From positions 8,867,698 to 8,931,697 of the forward strand of contig NC_079434.1 in assembly GCF_026213295.1 (NCBI RefSeq): a stretch of DNA of 64,000 bases. Reading direction: 5' to 3'. A program made the translations under genes and the position numbers. This document shows positions 22,063 through 33,587 of this stretch, piece after piece. Each line of letters begins with the position of its first letter. The first letter of the stretch is position 1. The notes beneath the pieces are model-generated. The model was not told the DNA's origin. It did not search any database and saw only the letters and a program-made list of their open reading frames with translations. Origin of the DNA: Gadus chalcogrammus. Its lineage: Eukaryota; Chordata; Actinopteri; Gadiformes; Gadidae.

Positions 22063-22634
22063 ACCGCGGTGAAGTTAGTTTAGGTTGGATATTCGACGGA
22101 TATTCAGTCCAGTTCCAGCCGCGACTTCACGGAGATTTGCCCCGCAATAGCTGCAGGAGAACGGTTAGCACACCTCGCAGAGCCTCGCAGTGAATCGCTG
22201 GAAACTGATTTAGGGACCGTCTATAAATTACTTCACGTAAATATATCAATACAAAATACTTGCAGTTTTTTCAATAGCTTCCATGCCATGTGACCCAGTG
22301 ACTCCAAACCAGTATCTAATTGTATTATTAAACCCTGAGAATAAGACACACCACTTGTTATGGTATTTTAGTGCTTCCTCTATTTTATATGAATATTAAT
22401 ATGCAGGAATTATCATATTTCTTTCAATAGCTTCCATGCCAAGTGACCTAGTGACTCCAAACCAGTATCCAATTGTAATGGTAATAGTCAGTTTCCAGCG
22501 ATTCACCGCGAGGCTCTGCGAGGTGCGCTAACCGTTCTCCTGCTGCTATTGTCGGGCAAATCTCCGTGAAGTCGCGGCTGGAACTGGACTGAATATCCGT
22601 CGAATATCCAACCTAAAACTAAATTCACCGCGGT
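22063..22634. mobile_element. 572-bp long-TIR element, unit 2
   Basis: Second copy of the element at 16503-17074, with the same ACCGCGGTGAA ends and the same GGATGACTC flanks. It was copied with the segment, not inserted independently. Confidence 0.75.
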
Positions 22635-23112
22635 GGATGACTCGCTTTGCCACGGGCCGAAACAGTGCGGAGCGACCACAGCCAGAGCGAACCCAGCGGG
22701 GCAGGAGTGTCAGGAATAGTCTTTGGTGTACACATCAGTACGGCCTATTTGCACTAGGCCTACTGTTTAGTGGCAATGCAGTGTTTTATTCTATGCCTTT
22801 TTTTTTTCGTATATTATTTCAATGAATACAATTTATTTATTTATAAAAACAAGATCTGGCCTTCAAATCTTTTTTCCAAATATAGGTCGTCTTACCAATA
22901 CCCAGATAGCAAAATGACGTTGAATCAACGTTGAAATATGATCAGGCACTGACGTTGAAAAGACGTTGTTTCGATGTTGAAAGCGCAGTTACGTCCGACA
23001 TCGAATCAACGTCGGATTTTCAACCATAACTGACGGAGATTCAACCAGCTTTCAACCATAATCTAAACACCGTTAATAAGGTTGATTTTTAGTTGATTTA
23101 ATATTGAAACAG

Positions 23113-23360
23113 TGTGTGACGGTCACAGGGTTGCCTTGTGTGGTGGTGGTGCTGCTTCTGGTGTGTTCTGTGTTGCAGGTTGCTGGTTGGTGGATTATCA
23201 CCTAACGAGATGCAGCTCACCTGAGCAGGCTGGGCTCAGGAGCCTATAAAGCAGCCCGATCAAGTGACTCCTGTCTCTTCCTGGCCTGCAGCCCGATCCT
23301 TAGTTTCTCTTATGTTTGTTTGTTCACGGTATTCTTTAATAAATTCATTAAGTTCATACA
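23113..23360 (+). mobile_element. Solo LTR of Gmr1-like element, unit 2
   Basis: Identical to the LTR in unit 1, including both differences from the 3' LTR of the longer element at 41455. Confidence 0.85.
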
Positions 23361-24437
23361 CTGTAAAAAAAAAAAAAAAGTTGAGAAAACGCAAATTATC
23401 AAGGCAACCTGATGCAACCACATTTTTGAGTTCTCTCAACTTTGGACTACTATTGTTGACCTGACTAAGAAAAACAAGTTGACATATGAGTTATGCCAAC
23501 TTGGATCCTCTTGTTCACCTAATTGTGATATTTACGTCGGACAAACAATAAAATTCATGCTTCAATGCCATGTATTTTTACCTTCAACAAACTTAGAAAT
23601 TCTTGTTGAAACTTTGAACTGTTGTTGACTTAACTAAGATTTCCGAGTTTATATACGAGTTATGCCAACTCGATCTTGTTCACCCAATTATGATATTTAC
23701 GTCGGACCAACAATAAAATCCATGCTTCATTTCGATGCATTTTTACCTTCAACAAACTCAGAAATTCTCGTTGAAACTTTGACTACTGTTGTCGACTTAA
23801 CTAAGATTTCCGAGTTTATATACGAGTTATGCCAACTCGATCTTGTTCACCTAATTATGATATTTATGTCGGACCAACAATAAAATCCATACTTCAATTC
23901 AATGTATTTTTACCTTCAACAAACTCAGATATTCGTGTTACTTAAGTGAGAAAAGTTCCTTTATAAATGAAGTAACAATAATGTTGCTGTAATTGTATTT
24001 AAGAAATGCTAAATGAATAAATAGCACACATCAAAAGGTATCTGAAAACTTTGTATTTCTCTTATTCAGAAACATGTTCAACACCACCATGGAACTTGAA
24101 ACATAGTAGCACATTATATCAAGGAACTATCAAGGAATAATCCCACACATTTCTTTATCACAGGCAGAGGAGAATGGCATGCTTAAAATGAGAACACATG
24201 CAAGCGTGTACAGACACGGAGGTGTTACTAAAACAATCACAAACTTGAACAGTTGACAGTGGATATATGCACCTCTTGCAAACTGGTGCCTGAAACAATT
24301 TTGAAAATAAAAATATATTATTTAAAGTTTTCCTTGAGGACTTGCAAGTTTTAAATCACTGGCTGTGAATATTTACAAGCACCAACCACAATGCACTAGA
24401 ACAGGCATAAAACAAAGGTTGGCCTCCACATTAAGAG

Positions 24438-24743
24438 TCACAGCAAAAGCTTTGTTTTCAGAGACCTTGTGCGCTGGGAGCACTGAGAGCCAAGTTCGAA
24501 AAAGATGGTCTGAATTGCTTCAAAGGTGTACCTCATCTCCTTCGGATAATCAATGTTCATTGCATATAGTAGGCCAAAGAGGTATGCGATGGCAGTGCCG
24601 AGGTCTGGCAGGTCAGGTAGCACGATGGAACCTTCCAACACAACAGCCCAGTCCCGCACGTTTGGTGAAACAGCAGGATCATCTTCTTCAGGGACAGCAA
24701 GGAGACCCACAGACACGCCTCTGAGCACTCTTTCGTCAGTTTC
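24438..24743 (-). pseudogene. Orphan last exon of SAMD3-like gene, unit 2
   Basis: Same reading frame, acceptor and stop as in unit 1. The protein is the same as in unit 1. Confidence 0.8.
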
Positions 24744-27622
24744 CTGAGGAAAAGTAACAGATGCATGATTGAGAGCTAGTTCGAACAAAAGGATGTAATT
24801 GGGCCCCGACTGATATGGATTTATTGGGGCCGATTAAATTCTAAAAATATTTTTTAACCCTTAAAGATCCCATGCCATGCTATTTTATGGATGCTTTAAT
24901 ATAGGTATTAGTGGGCCACAAAGACAGTATTCAAAGACGTCCCCGAAATTCAGCCGTGGTGCAGTTACAGCCACTCCGAGCCAGTCGCACATTGAGCTTC
25001 CCCCAAATGCGCTGTTTCGGTGGGCGTGTCAAAAGAGGGTAAAGGAGGGGGTGGGGGTGTGGCCCTGAGCAGCTTGTAGCCATGGTACCATGCGCTCTGT
25101 TTACGGTGGATGCATCGCAATGGACTTGGATGAAACCATCATAGAAAGATTTTGCATTTAGCCTTTCATGCTATGAAAACCCTCACTGTATACTGACTCT
25201 TTTAACATGTTCGGCGTCGTACATGCCTTTGGTAAACTATGGCAACATTGGTTTCAGAAGGGTGGTTTGATGGTAAACCCATGTCCCATACAACTTTGGT
25301 TTTGGATTTACTAGCTGCAATCTCTTTTTGCATTACATTGGCTGGTGTTAAGGATAAGGACTGCAACGAGCAGACTGCACACAGATCTCTCACGGCCCGG
25401 TGATTTTCCCATTGTTTGATGCCATGCAATTAGTGGGTGTGTTAGCCATCATTAAATGCAGAGCACAACATTAAAAACAAACAATTTCGTGGCAATAGGA
25501 CTTACTTTTGCAAAAGAAGAACATCCAACGGAAGCTTTATCCTCACTTGCCAAATCCAGATAGCTTTGAATATCTGTGAAAAAGCACATGGATCAAATGA
25601 GCTAGTAAAAGGCTTCTCTAATTCATGCAGCCTTAGAACCAACTAGAAAACTAGAATGTGTAAAAGCAGTAATAGGTGGAAAATGTGTAAAATAATTTAG
25701 GAATTAAGGCCGAAATATTACCAGTGGATGAAAGCATTCACAAAAATTAATTGATTGTTGGACCATTTAGGAAACAATATATTCCTTGTTTTGTGGACAT
25801 AAGCTCCTGCGTGCTGCCTTACTATTCAGTTGGAGTGGGAAATGCACGAGAGTTCAACAGATACCCAATCCTTACTAATATTGTGCAGCCATAGTTTCTA
25901 GATCAGGGATGGGCAACATCATCACCATCAGGGGGCCACATGACCGCCCACAACAAGTATGGGATATGAGAGAAACTACAAAATAATTCTAAATAAGAAC
26001 AAAATATTTGTATATATATGACTATGTTAACTATGACTATGTTTTTCTTGATCAAGTTTTCTGTAAAAAAAAAAGAGAAAAAATGTACTTTTTATTAATT
26101 TTATTATTATTTTTAAATTATCTGCGGGCCCCCTGAGTGAAGTGTAAATAGGAACACTTAACCCAGGTAATGAGCTTTTCAAAGAGAAAAGATTGCAATG
26201 TATTGAGTTTCATTGGCACGCAAAGTGGTAAGACCAGAAAGACGGATGCTACCGCCACCCTACCCAGCAAAAAAAAGTAACTAAAATACGTAATTCGGTG
26301 GTCATACAAACGGGAGGATTGAGTTGTGTAGGGGATTCAACTTTGCACCTGGGACTGTACGACCCCAATCAATTGGACCAATACATTCAGCAGGAAAAGC
26401 TGGTATGGAAAGATGTAAATACCCCAGGACAAAATGCACCTTTAATAAAGCCAACAATGAAACAGCATCTACAACTTTGAAATGTTTTAGTCACAAAGTG
26501 TGACAAAAGTGACACAAGGGTGGGAAACTTTAAGGGACATTTTCTCACTACTAGATTTGAAAAAAAACATTAAAAGGTTGTTCTATTAGGATCCCAAAGG
26601 GTGGATCAATGATATTGTGGCTTCCCGAACAAATATGAAACAAAAACAAAGTAGTGGTAGGTTTGAGTCATATGCCTATGGTGTACAAGTAATACAAATG
26701 AAGATTGTTGTTCATTATCCAAAAGATAAGCTTTAGGAGAGCAATTACATGCTACACAAGTCAAATGGTGTTGCAAAACAGAATGGCACAAGAAATGCTG
26801 TGGCAGAGAATGCAGGTGTTTGCTTACACTGTGTTTTTCGGTATTAAGTTGCAAAATGAAACTCAAAACATTAAGCCTTAAAGTTATTTTTTGTATTTTG
26901 TAGCCTACCTTTTGTACCGATAGAATAACACGATTTATATTCCTGTTCATCACCCAAACTATGTGAAGAAATGTTAAATGTCCTACCCTTCTTGTAGTAG
27001 AGATATGTGGGTTCTTGCTGGAGCCACAAACCACCAGGGAACAAGGATTATATCAGATTCAGATTCAGACTATTGTCATTGTTCAAACTTGTACAATGAA
27101 AGCATCGTTCATAGTTTATTCGTCACTCTCATTTTAGCACAGTGGGTTTTGTCATATTTGTTTTAAGATGTGATTGATTGTCCTTTGTATCTTTTGTATC
27201 AGGATGTTTATTTAACAGGTGAACAGGGTTCATCAAATAACAGGCAGCTGTTGGGTGGCCACAAACTATATTTCTCCGACCTCCGTGCATAGCCGCGGGA
27301 ACGTATTCTCAGCAGGAGGTGCTGGAAAAAAAAACTCAGCCTGCACTAGACTCGCAACTCGCTACATTGATAAAAAAGATACATAGCAGCGCAGCTCAAT
27401 TACACCAGTGCATGCGCGCACAGTCGAAAATCGATCGTTGTGTTCACACCATGGTTCACATCCAGCTGCTCACAGAACAAGGTTTAGCGCACCACTGCTC
27501 CCCTCACACTTTTTCATAGGCCTATAACTTTTTTTCAGCACTAGGTCATATGAGCATTAAATAAATGCTGCGTCTCAAAATGCCTTTTGAGACGCAGCAT
27601 TTAGCAGCAGCGAGGATGACTC

Positions 27623-28194
27623 ACCGCGGTGAAGTTAGTTTAGGTTGGATATTCGACGGATATTCAGTCCAGTTCCAGCCGCGACTTCACGGAGATTTGC
27701 CCCGCAATAGCTGCAGGAGAACGGTTAGCACACCTCGCAGAGCCTCGCAGTGAATCGCTGGAAACTGATTTAGGGACCGTCTATAAATTACTTCACGTAA
27801 ATATATCAATACAAAATACTTGCAGTTTTTTCAATAGCTTCCATGCCATGTGACCCAGTGACTCCAAACCAGTATCTAATTGTATTATTAAACCCTGAGA
27901 ATAAGACACACCACTTGTTATGGTATTTTAGTGCTTCCTCTATTTTATATGAATATTAATATGCAGGAATTATCATATTTCTTTCAATAGCTTCCATGCC
28001 AAGTGACCTAGTGACTCCAAACCAGTATCCAATTGTAATGGTAATAGTCAGTTTCCAGCGATTCACCGCGAGGCTCTGCGAGGTGCGCTAACCGTTCTCC
28101 TGCTGCTATTGTCGGGCAAATCTCCGTGAAGTCGCGGCTGGAACTGGACTGAATATCCGTCGAATATCCAACCTAAAACTAAATTCACCGCGGT
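27623..28194. mobile_element. 572-bp long-TIR element, unit 3
   Basis: Third copy, with the same ends and target duplication as in units 1 and 2. Confidence 0.75.
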
Positions 28195-28672
28195 GGATGA
28201 CTCGCTTTGCCACGGGCCGAAACAGTGCGGAGCGACCACAGCCAGAGCGAACCCAGCGGGGCAGGAGTGTCAGGAATAGTCTTTGGTGTACACATCAGTA
28301 CGGCCTATTTGCACTAGGCCTACTGTTTAGTGGCAATGCAGTGTTTTATTCTATGCCTTTTTTTTTTCGTATATTATTTCAATGAATACAATTTATTTAT
28401 TTATAAAAACAAGATCTGGCCTTCAAATCTTTTTTCCAAATATAGGTCGTCTTACCAATACCCAGATAGCAAAATGACGTTGAATCAACGTTGAAATATG
28501 ATCAGGCACTGACGTTGAAAAGACGTTGTTTCGATGTTGAAAGCGCAGTTACGTCCGACATCGAATCAACGTCGGATTTTCAACCATAACTGACGGAGAT
28601 TCAACCAGCTTTCAACCATAATCTAAACACCGTTAATAAGGTTGATTTTTAGTTGATTTAATATTGAAACAG

Positions 28673-28920
28673 TGTGTGACGGTCACAGGGTTGCCTTGTG
28701 TGGTGGTGGTGCTGCTTCTGGTGTGTTCTGTGTTGCAGGTTGCTGGTTGGTGGATTATCACCTAACGAGATGCAGCTCACCTGAGCAGGCTGGGCTCAGG
28801 AGCCTATAAAGCAGCCCGATCAAGTGACTCCTGTCTCTTCCTGGCCTGCAGCCCGATCCTTAGTTTCTCTTATGTTTGTTTGTTCACGGTATTCTTTAAT
28901 AAATTCATTAAGTTCATACA
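28673..28920 (+). mobile_element. Solo LTR of Gmr1-like element, unit 3
   Basis: Same LTR as units 1 and 2, followed by a shorter A-run (13 rather than 15). Confidence 0.85.
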
Positions 28921-29993
28921 CTGTAAAAAAAAAAAAAGTTGAGAAAACGCAAATTATCAAGGCAACCTGATGCAACCACATTTTTGAGTTCTCTCAACTT
29001 TGGACTACTATTGTTGACCTGACTAAGACAAACAAGTTGACATATGAGTTATGCCAACTTGGATCCTCTTGTTCACCTAATTGTGATATTTACGTCGGAC
29101 AAACAATAAAATTCATGCTTCAATGCCATGTATTTTTACCTTCAACAAACTTAGAAATTCTTGTTGAAACTTTGACTACTGTTGTTGACTTAACTAAGAT
29201 TTCCGAGTTTATATACGAGTTATGCCAACTCGATCTTGTTCACCCAATTATGATATTTACGTCGGACCAACAATAAAATCCATGCTTCATTTCGATGCAT
29301 TTTTACCTTCAACAAACTCAGAAATTCTCGTTGAAACTTTGACTACTGTTGTCGACTTAACTAAGATTTCCGAGTTTATATACGAGTTATGCCAACTCGA
29401 TCTTGTTCACCTAATTATGATATTTATGTCGGACCAACAATAAAATCCATACTTCAATTCAATGTATTTTTACCTTCAACAAACTCAGATATTCGTGTTA
29501 CTTAAGTGAGAAAAGTTCCTTTATAAATCAAGTAACATTAATGTTGCTGTAATTGTATTTAAGAAATGCTAAATGAATAAATAGCACACATCAAAAGGTA
29601 TCTGAAAACTTTGTATTTCTCTTATTCAGAAACATGTTCAACACCACCATGGAACTTGAAACATAGTAGCACATTATATCAAGGAACTATCAAGGAATAA
29701 TCCCACACATTTATCACAGGCAGAGGAGAATGGCATGCTTAAAATGAGAACACATGCAAGCGTGTACAGACACGGAGGTGTTACTAAAACAATCACAAAC
29801 TTGAACAGTTGACAGTGGATATATGCACCTCTTGCAAACTGGTGCCTGAAACAATTTTGAAAATAAAAATATATTATTTAAAGTTTTCCGTGAGGACTTG
29901 CAAGTTTTAAATCACTGGCTGTGAATATTTACAAGCACCAACCACAATGCACTAGAACAGGCATAAAACAAAGGTTGGCCTCCACATTAAGAG

Positions 29994-32900
29994 TCACAGC
30001 AAAAGCTTTGTTTTCAGAGACCTTGTGCGCTGGGAGCACTGAGAGCCAAGTTCGAAAAAGATGGTCTGAATTGCTTCAAAGGTGTACCTCATCTCCTTCG
30101 GATAATCAATGTTCATTGCATATAGTAGGCCAAAGAGGTATGCGATGGCAGTGCCGAGGTCTGGCAGGTCAGGTAGCACGATGGAACCTTCCAACACAAC
30201 AGCCCAGTCCCGCACGTTTGGTGAAACAGCAGGATCATCTTCTTCACGGACAGCAAGGAGACCCACAGACACGCCTCTGAGCACTCTTTCGTCAGTTTCC
30301 TGAGGAAAAGTAACAGATGCATGATTGAGAGCTAGTTCGAACAAAAGGATGTAATTGGGCCCCGACTGATATGGATTTATTGGGGCCGATTAAATTCTAA
30401 AAATATTTTTTAACCCTTAAAGATCCCATGCCATGCTATTTTATGGATGCTTTAATATAGGTATTAGTGGGCCACAAAGACAGTATTCAAAGACGTCCCC
30501 GAAATTCAGCCGTGGTGCAGTTACAGCCACTCCGAGCCAGTCGCACATTGAGCTTCCCCCAAATGCGCTGTTTCGGTGGGCGTGTCAAAAGAGGGTAAAG
30601 GAGGGGGTGGGGGTGTGGCCCTGAGCAGCTTGTAGCCATGGTACCATGCGCTCTGTTTACGGTGGATGCATCGCAATGGCTTGTAGAAACCCATATTATA
30701 CATAGATATCTAGATCATATAATATATTATCACCTGGCCCTGAGCAGCTTGTAGCCACGGTACAATGCGCTCCGTTTACGGTGGATGTATCGCAATGGCT
30801 CTTAGAAACCCATATTATACATAGATATCTATATCATATAATATATAATATATATTATCACGGCCAAAAGCTGTGTGAGCCTCCAGACGATAGGCTATTA
30901 TGAATCTCAAACGACCGCGTCGGGTTCTCCGACGTCTCTGGTTCTTCCACGTCCACATCAATCTGAAGTAGACTGAACCACAACATGGAGGAACCGTTCT
31001 GCTGTTGGTGTTATGGCGCATAACACGTCGGACTCTCGTCTCTGGTATTTCCACAACGAGACTCGTAGTTATCTCAGCCATGGTTGAGAATGAATTGGGG
31101 GAAAGGAACTTTGGCTTTGGCTCCCTGAAGTAGGCATGAACCACGACATGGAGAAAGGGATTGTTGGCCGCGGTAGTCTCCCGCCGGAGCCTCGCTGCCG
31201 AGGGACCACCGCCTCGGCAGCGGTCAGCTTTTATCACCGCCTCCTGCAGCGCCGAGGCGGTGGTCCCTCGGCAGCGGGAAGCAGGGCTTAAGCGGGAGAC
31301 ATTCGCGGCCAACAATCCCTTTCTCCTCCATGTCGTGGTTCATGTACTTCAGGGAGTCAAAGCCAAAGTTCCTTTCCCCCAATTCATTCTCAACCATGGC
31401 TGAGATAACCCCCACTACGAGTCTCGTTGTAGAAATACCAGAGACGAGAGTCTGACGTGTTATGCGCCATAACACCAACAGCAGAACGGTTATCCAAATA
31501 ACAAGGAAGTGTACAACACTTGCGTTACAGTCCTGGAGCTCTATATCTAAATAATATCATATAATACATAGATATCTATATCATAGAATACATATTATCA
31601 CGGCCAAAAGCTGTGTGCGCCTCCAGACGATATTATGAATCAAACACTTTTGACAACGATTAATTGAAGTCAGAACATGTCCATTTCCTATTGTTGCTCT
31701 TACTTACCAAAGGCTGCAGGAAAAACTTGGTTGCGTCATCCCGGACAAAAACAGGGAGGCATCTCAGTGCTGCAGTCTTTCGGTGAGACAGAATGTCTGA
31801 TGTCTAAAGAGTATACAGTGGAAAATATAAGCATATAAATGAGTGAAGTGCCATAGTGGATTTATACAAATTGCAAAATCAGAAATTATTTTTAGTAATG
31901 GAGGATAAAGTGCAGGTCTGATCAGCCGCACGCTTTAAAAAAGAAAAAAAAGAAAGAAATAAAAACACAGCAAGCCTTCGGACTAGTTCATTTTCTAGTG
32001 TTGCAAATTAAAAATACTGTTATAATTATCAAATGTAAAAAAATAAGAACATAAAGCAATGACTCATAACATCCATTTTACTGTCCATCACTCACCTGTT
32101 CATCAAGCTTATCCAGGATGTCTTCCATTTGCTGACCAAAAGCTCCCTTTCTTGTCCGGTACAGTCTGAGCAGGCGAGGAACATATTTGTCAAGGGACGC
32201 ATTGAAAGTCTCCAGGAGGTCTTTGCTGGTGATTCGACGAAATTCTTCAGATATCTGAAAAACAATCAGCGGAACAATGTAGTTTAACTTTAATCACAAT
32301 GTGAGGTTTTGACTTCAAATTTCAGGACTGATGGTATAGTGGTATAGTTGTGTTGGAGGAGCATGTATTGGAGTGGTAATGCAGGGAATAGTAGAGTGTG
32401 TCAATATATGTATCAATGTAATACACTCCTTCACCTATTAAATACAATGTTACTTAATCAATTACAGACTTACCTCTTCACAGGAAAACAGTGCAGGCCA
32501 TCTCTGCTGGACCTCCGATACCATAGGCTGCACCTCTACTACCTCTCTCCGCCTAAGGGAAAATGTCAGCTCCATCTTCTGCCGTATCAATGTCGTGTTC
32601 TTTTTTTTCTTTTTCGTTTCATCGACCAGAGCAACTCTTTCCCCTTCAAGAGTAGAATCGTCATGGTGTTGTGGATAATCTGGAACATGGTTGACCTCTC
32701 CACGTTTGGGCCTTTTCAGGGTGAATGGAGTGTCATCCTCATCTCCTGCTTTTCTTTTCCTGTTAACATCCACTTCATTACAGCCCGCCTCGCGCAGCTT
32801 TGACCTGAAGTTTCCGAGCTTGTACTTTATGCTCGTTTTCCAACCATCGTAGCCTGTGATGCTACCTGGCTCCTTCAGGCACGGATACTTGAGGACCAGT

Positions 32901-33571
32901 GAAGAGGCAACTGATTCAATTTCAGCTATCTCAGGGTAGCTTTTGATTTCAACAATCGCCTGTGCGATTTTATCCAAGATTTCCATTTTGATGTCTCTTG
33001 TCAAATCAAAGCCCTTGTTGGACTTTTCATATGTTGCATTGCCTTTACGCAATTTCAGTTCAACATCCTGTTTAAACTTGGGGATAGGAAACGGAATGGG
33101 CCACTTAGCAACATGCCTTAAATTGCTCTGGATATCTGGAGACCTATCCCGGAAATCTTCAGAGTGAACACTGGCTGTATCCAGAGAGGAGACTGAAGCA
33201 ATAGAGGACTGGTTAACAGATGAATCACTGTCCCACACAATATGCAAGACTGCACGCTCAGCTGGTAACTCAGACATTGATGTCAAGTTGCATAGTGCAT
33301 TTCCAAACTCTGGGTCCTCAAACTGTAGTGAGAAGTCACTTTCAAGTTCGAGTCTCTCTCTTAGTATTTCTATCAGATTGTTCACAGATTCCGGTACTTC
33401 GAAAAGCTGGATTCTTCTGGCATTTTTGGAGGAGACAACGACCCGAAGTAACAAAGTCTGAAAGAGAAAAGAGGTGGAAAATATATGTAAAACTTGGGTT
33501 AGAACATTTACTTGATAAATCCTTGATAAAATCATTATTGAATAGACCATTTTAGTGTAAACAAAAAGCAT
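29994..33571 (-). CDS. SAMD3-like protein, spliced, apparently intact
   Basis: Exons on the minus strand: 33457-32474, 32254-32096, 31803-31708 and 30299-29994, each with good AG/GT sites and all in phase 0, giving 514 residues to the stop. The start is uncertain. The frame is open through the first acceptor (ctctttcag) to an ATG at 33571, or a short upstream exon supplies the Met. The N-terminus (LLLRVVVSSKNARRIQLF) looks like a PB1/ubiquitin-like fold. Then come a Lys/Arg-rich region with NRKRKAG and KKKKK, and the conserved C-terminal block RVLRGVSVGLLAV ... LFGLLYAMNIDYPKEM. Fish proteins of this type are annotated as similar to sterile alpha motif domain protein 3; I see no SAM domain itself in these exons. 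Function unknown. It lies immediately downstream of a transposase-like ORF on the same strand, suggesting it is the second gene of a mobile unit. Confidence 0.7.
30620..30862 (+). repeat. Two-copy tandem repeat of about 120 bp
   Basis: gccctgagcagcttgtagcc ... tttacggtggatg ... catattatacatagatatct occurs at about 30619 and again at about 30737. The first copy straddles the right boundary of the 5.56-kb array. Confidence 0.7.
30985..31488. repeat. Fold-back structure with about 235-bp arms
   Basis: The left arm (about 30990-31224, from accgttctgctgttggtgtt) is matched by the inverse right arm (about 31250-31486). The arms meet near gaggcggt / accgcctc around a short loop. The segment cggccaaaagctgtgtg ... 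cctccagacgat flanks it in direct orientation at about 30862 and 31599, with nearby cggatatct-like boxes. All of it lies inside an intron of the SAMD3-like gene. Confidence 0.7.
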
Positions 33572-33587
33572 ACAATTTTTGGCTTCT

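Larger units (their letters stand above)
14003..30679 (+). repeat. Three head-to-tail copies of a 5.56-kb segment
   Basis: Units are 14003-19563, 19564-25123 and 25124-30679, all starting acttggatgaaaccatcata and ending ggatgcatcgcaatgg. The repeat junctions are identical at 19560 and 25120 (gcaatgg joined to acttggatg). The outer left flank is gttgactcactc and the outer right flank cttgtagaaaccc. Units 1 and 2 differ, as far as I can read, by one C in a C-run (15007-15014 versus 20568-20573). Unit 3 differs at roughly a dozen sites, including a 4-bp deletion near 29712, a shorter A-run at 28925, an inserted triplet-sized change near 29175 and substitutions near 26269, 27255 and 27381. Each unit carries an LTR, a long-TIR element, 168-bp repeats and one SAMD3-like exon. 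Confidence 0.95.
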
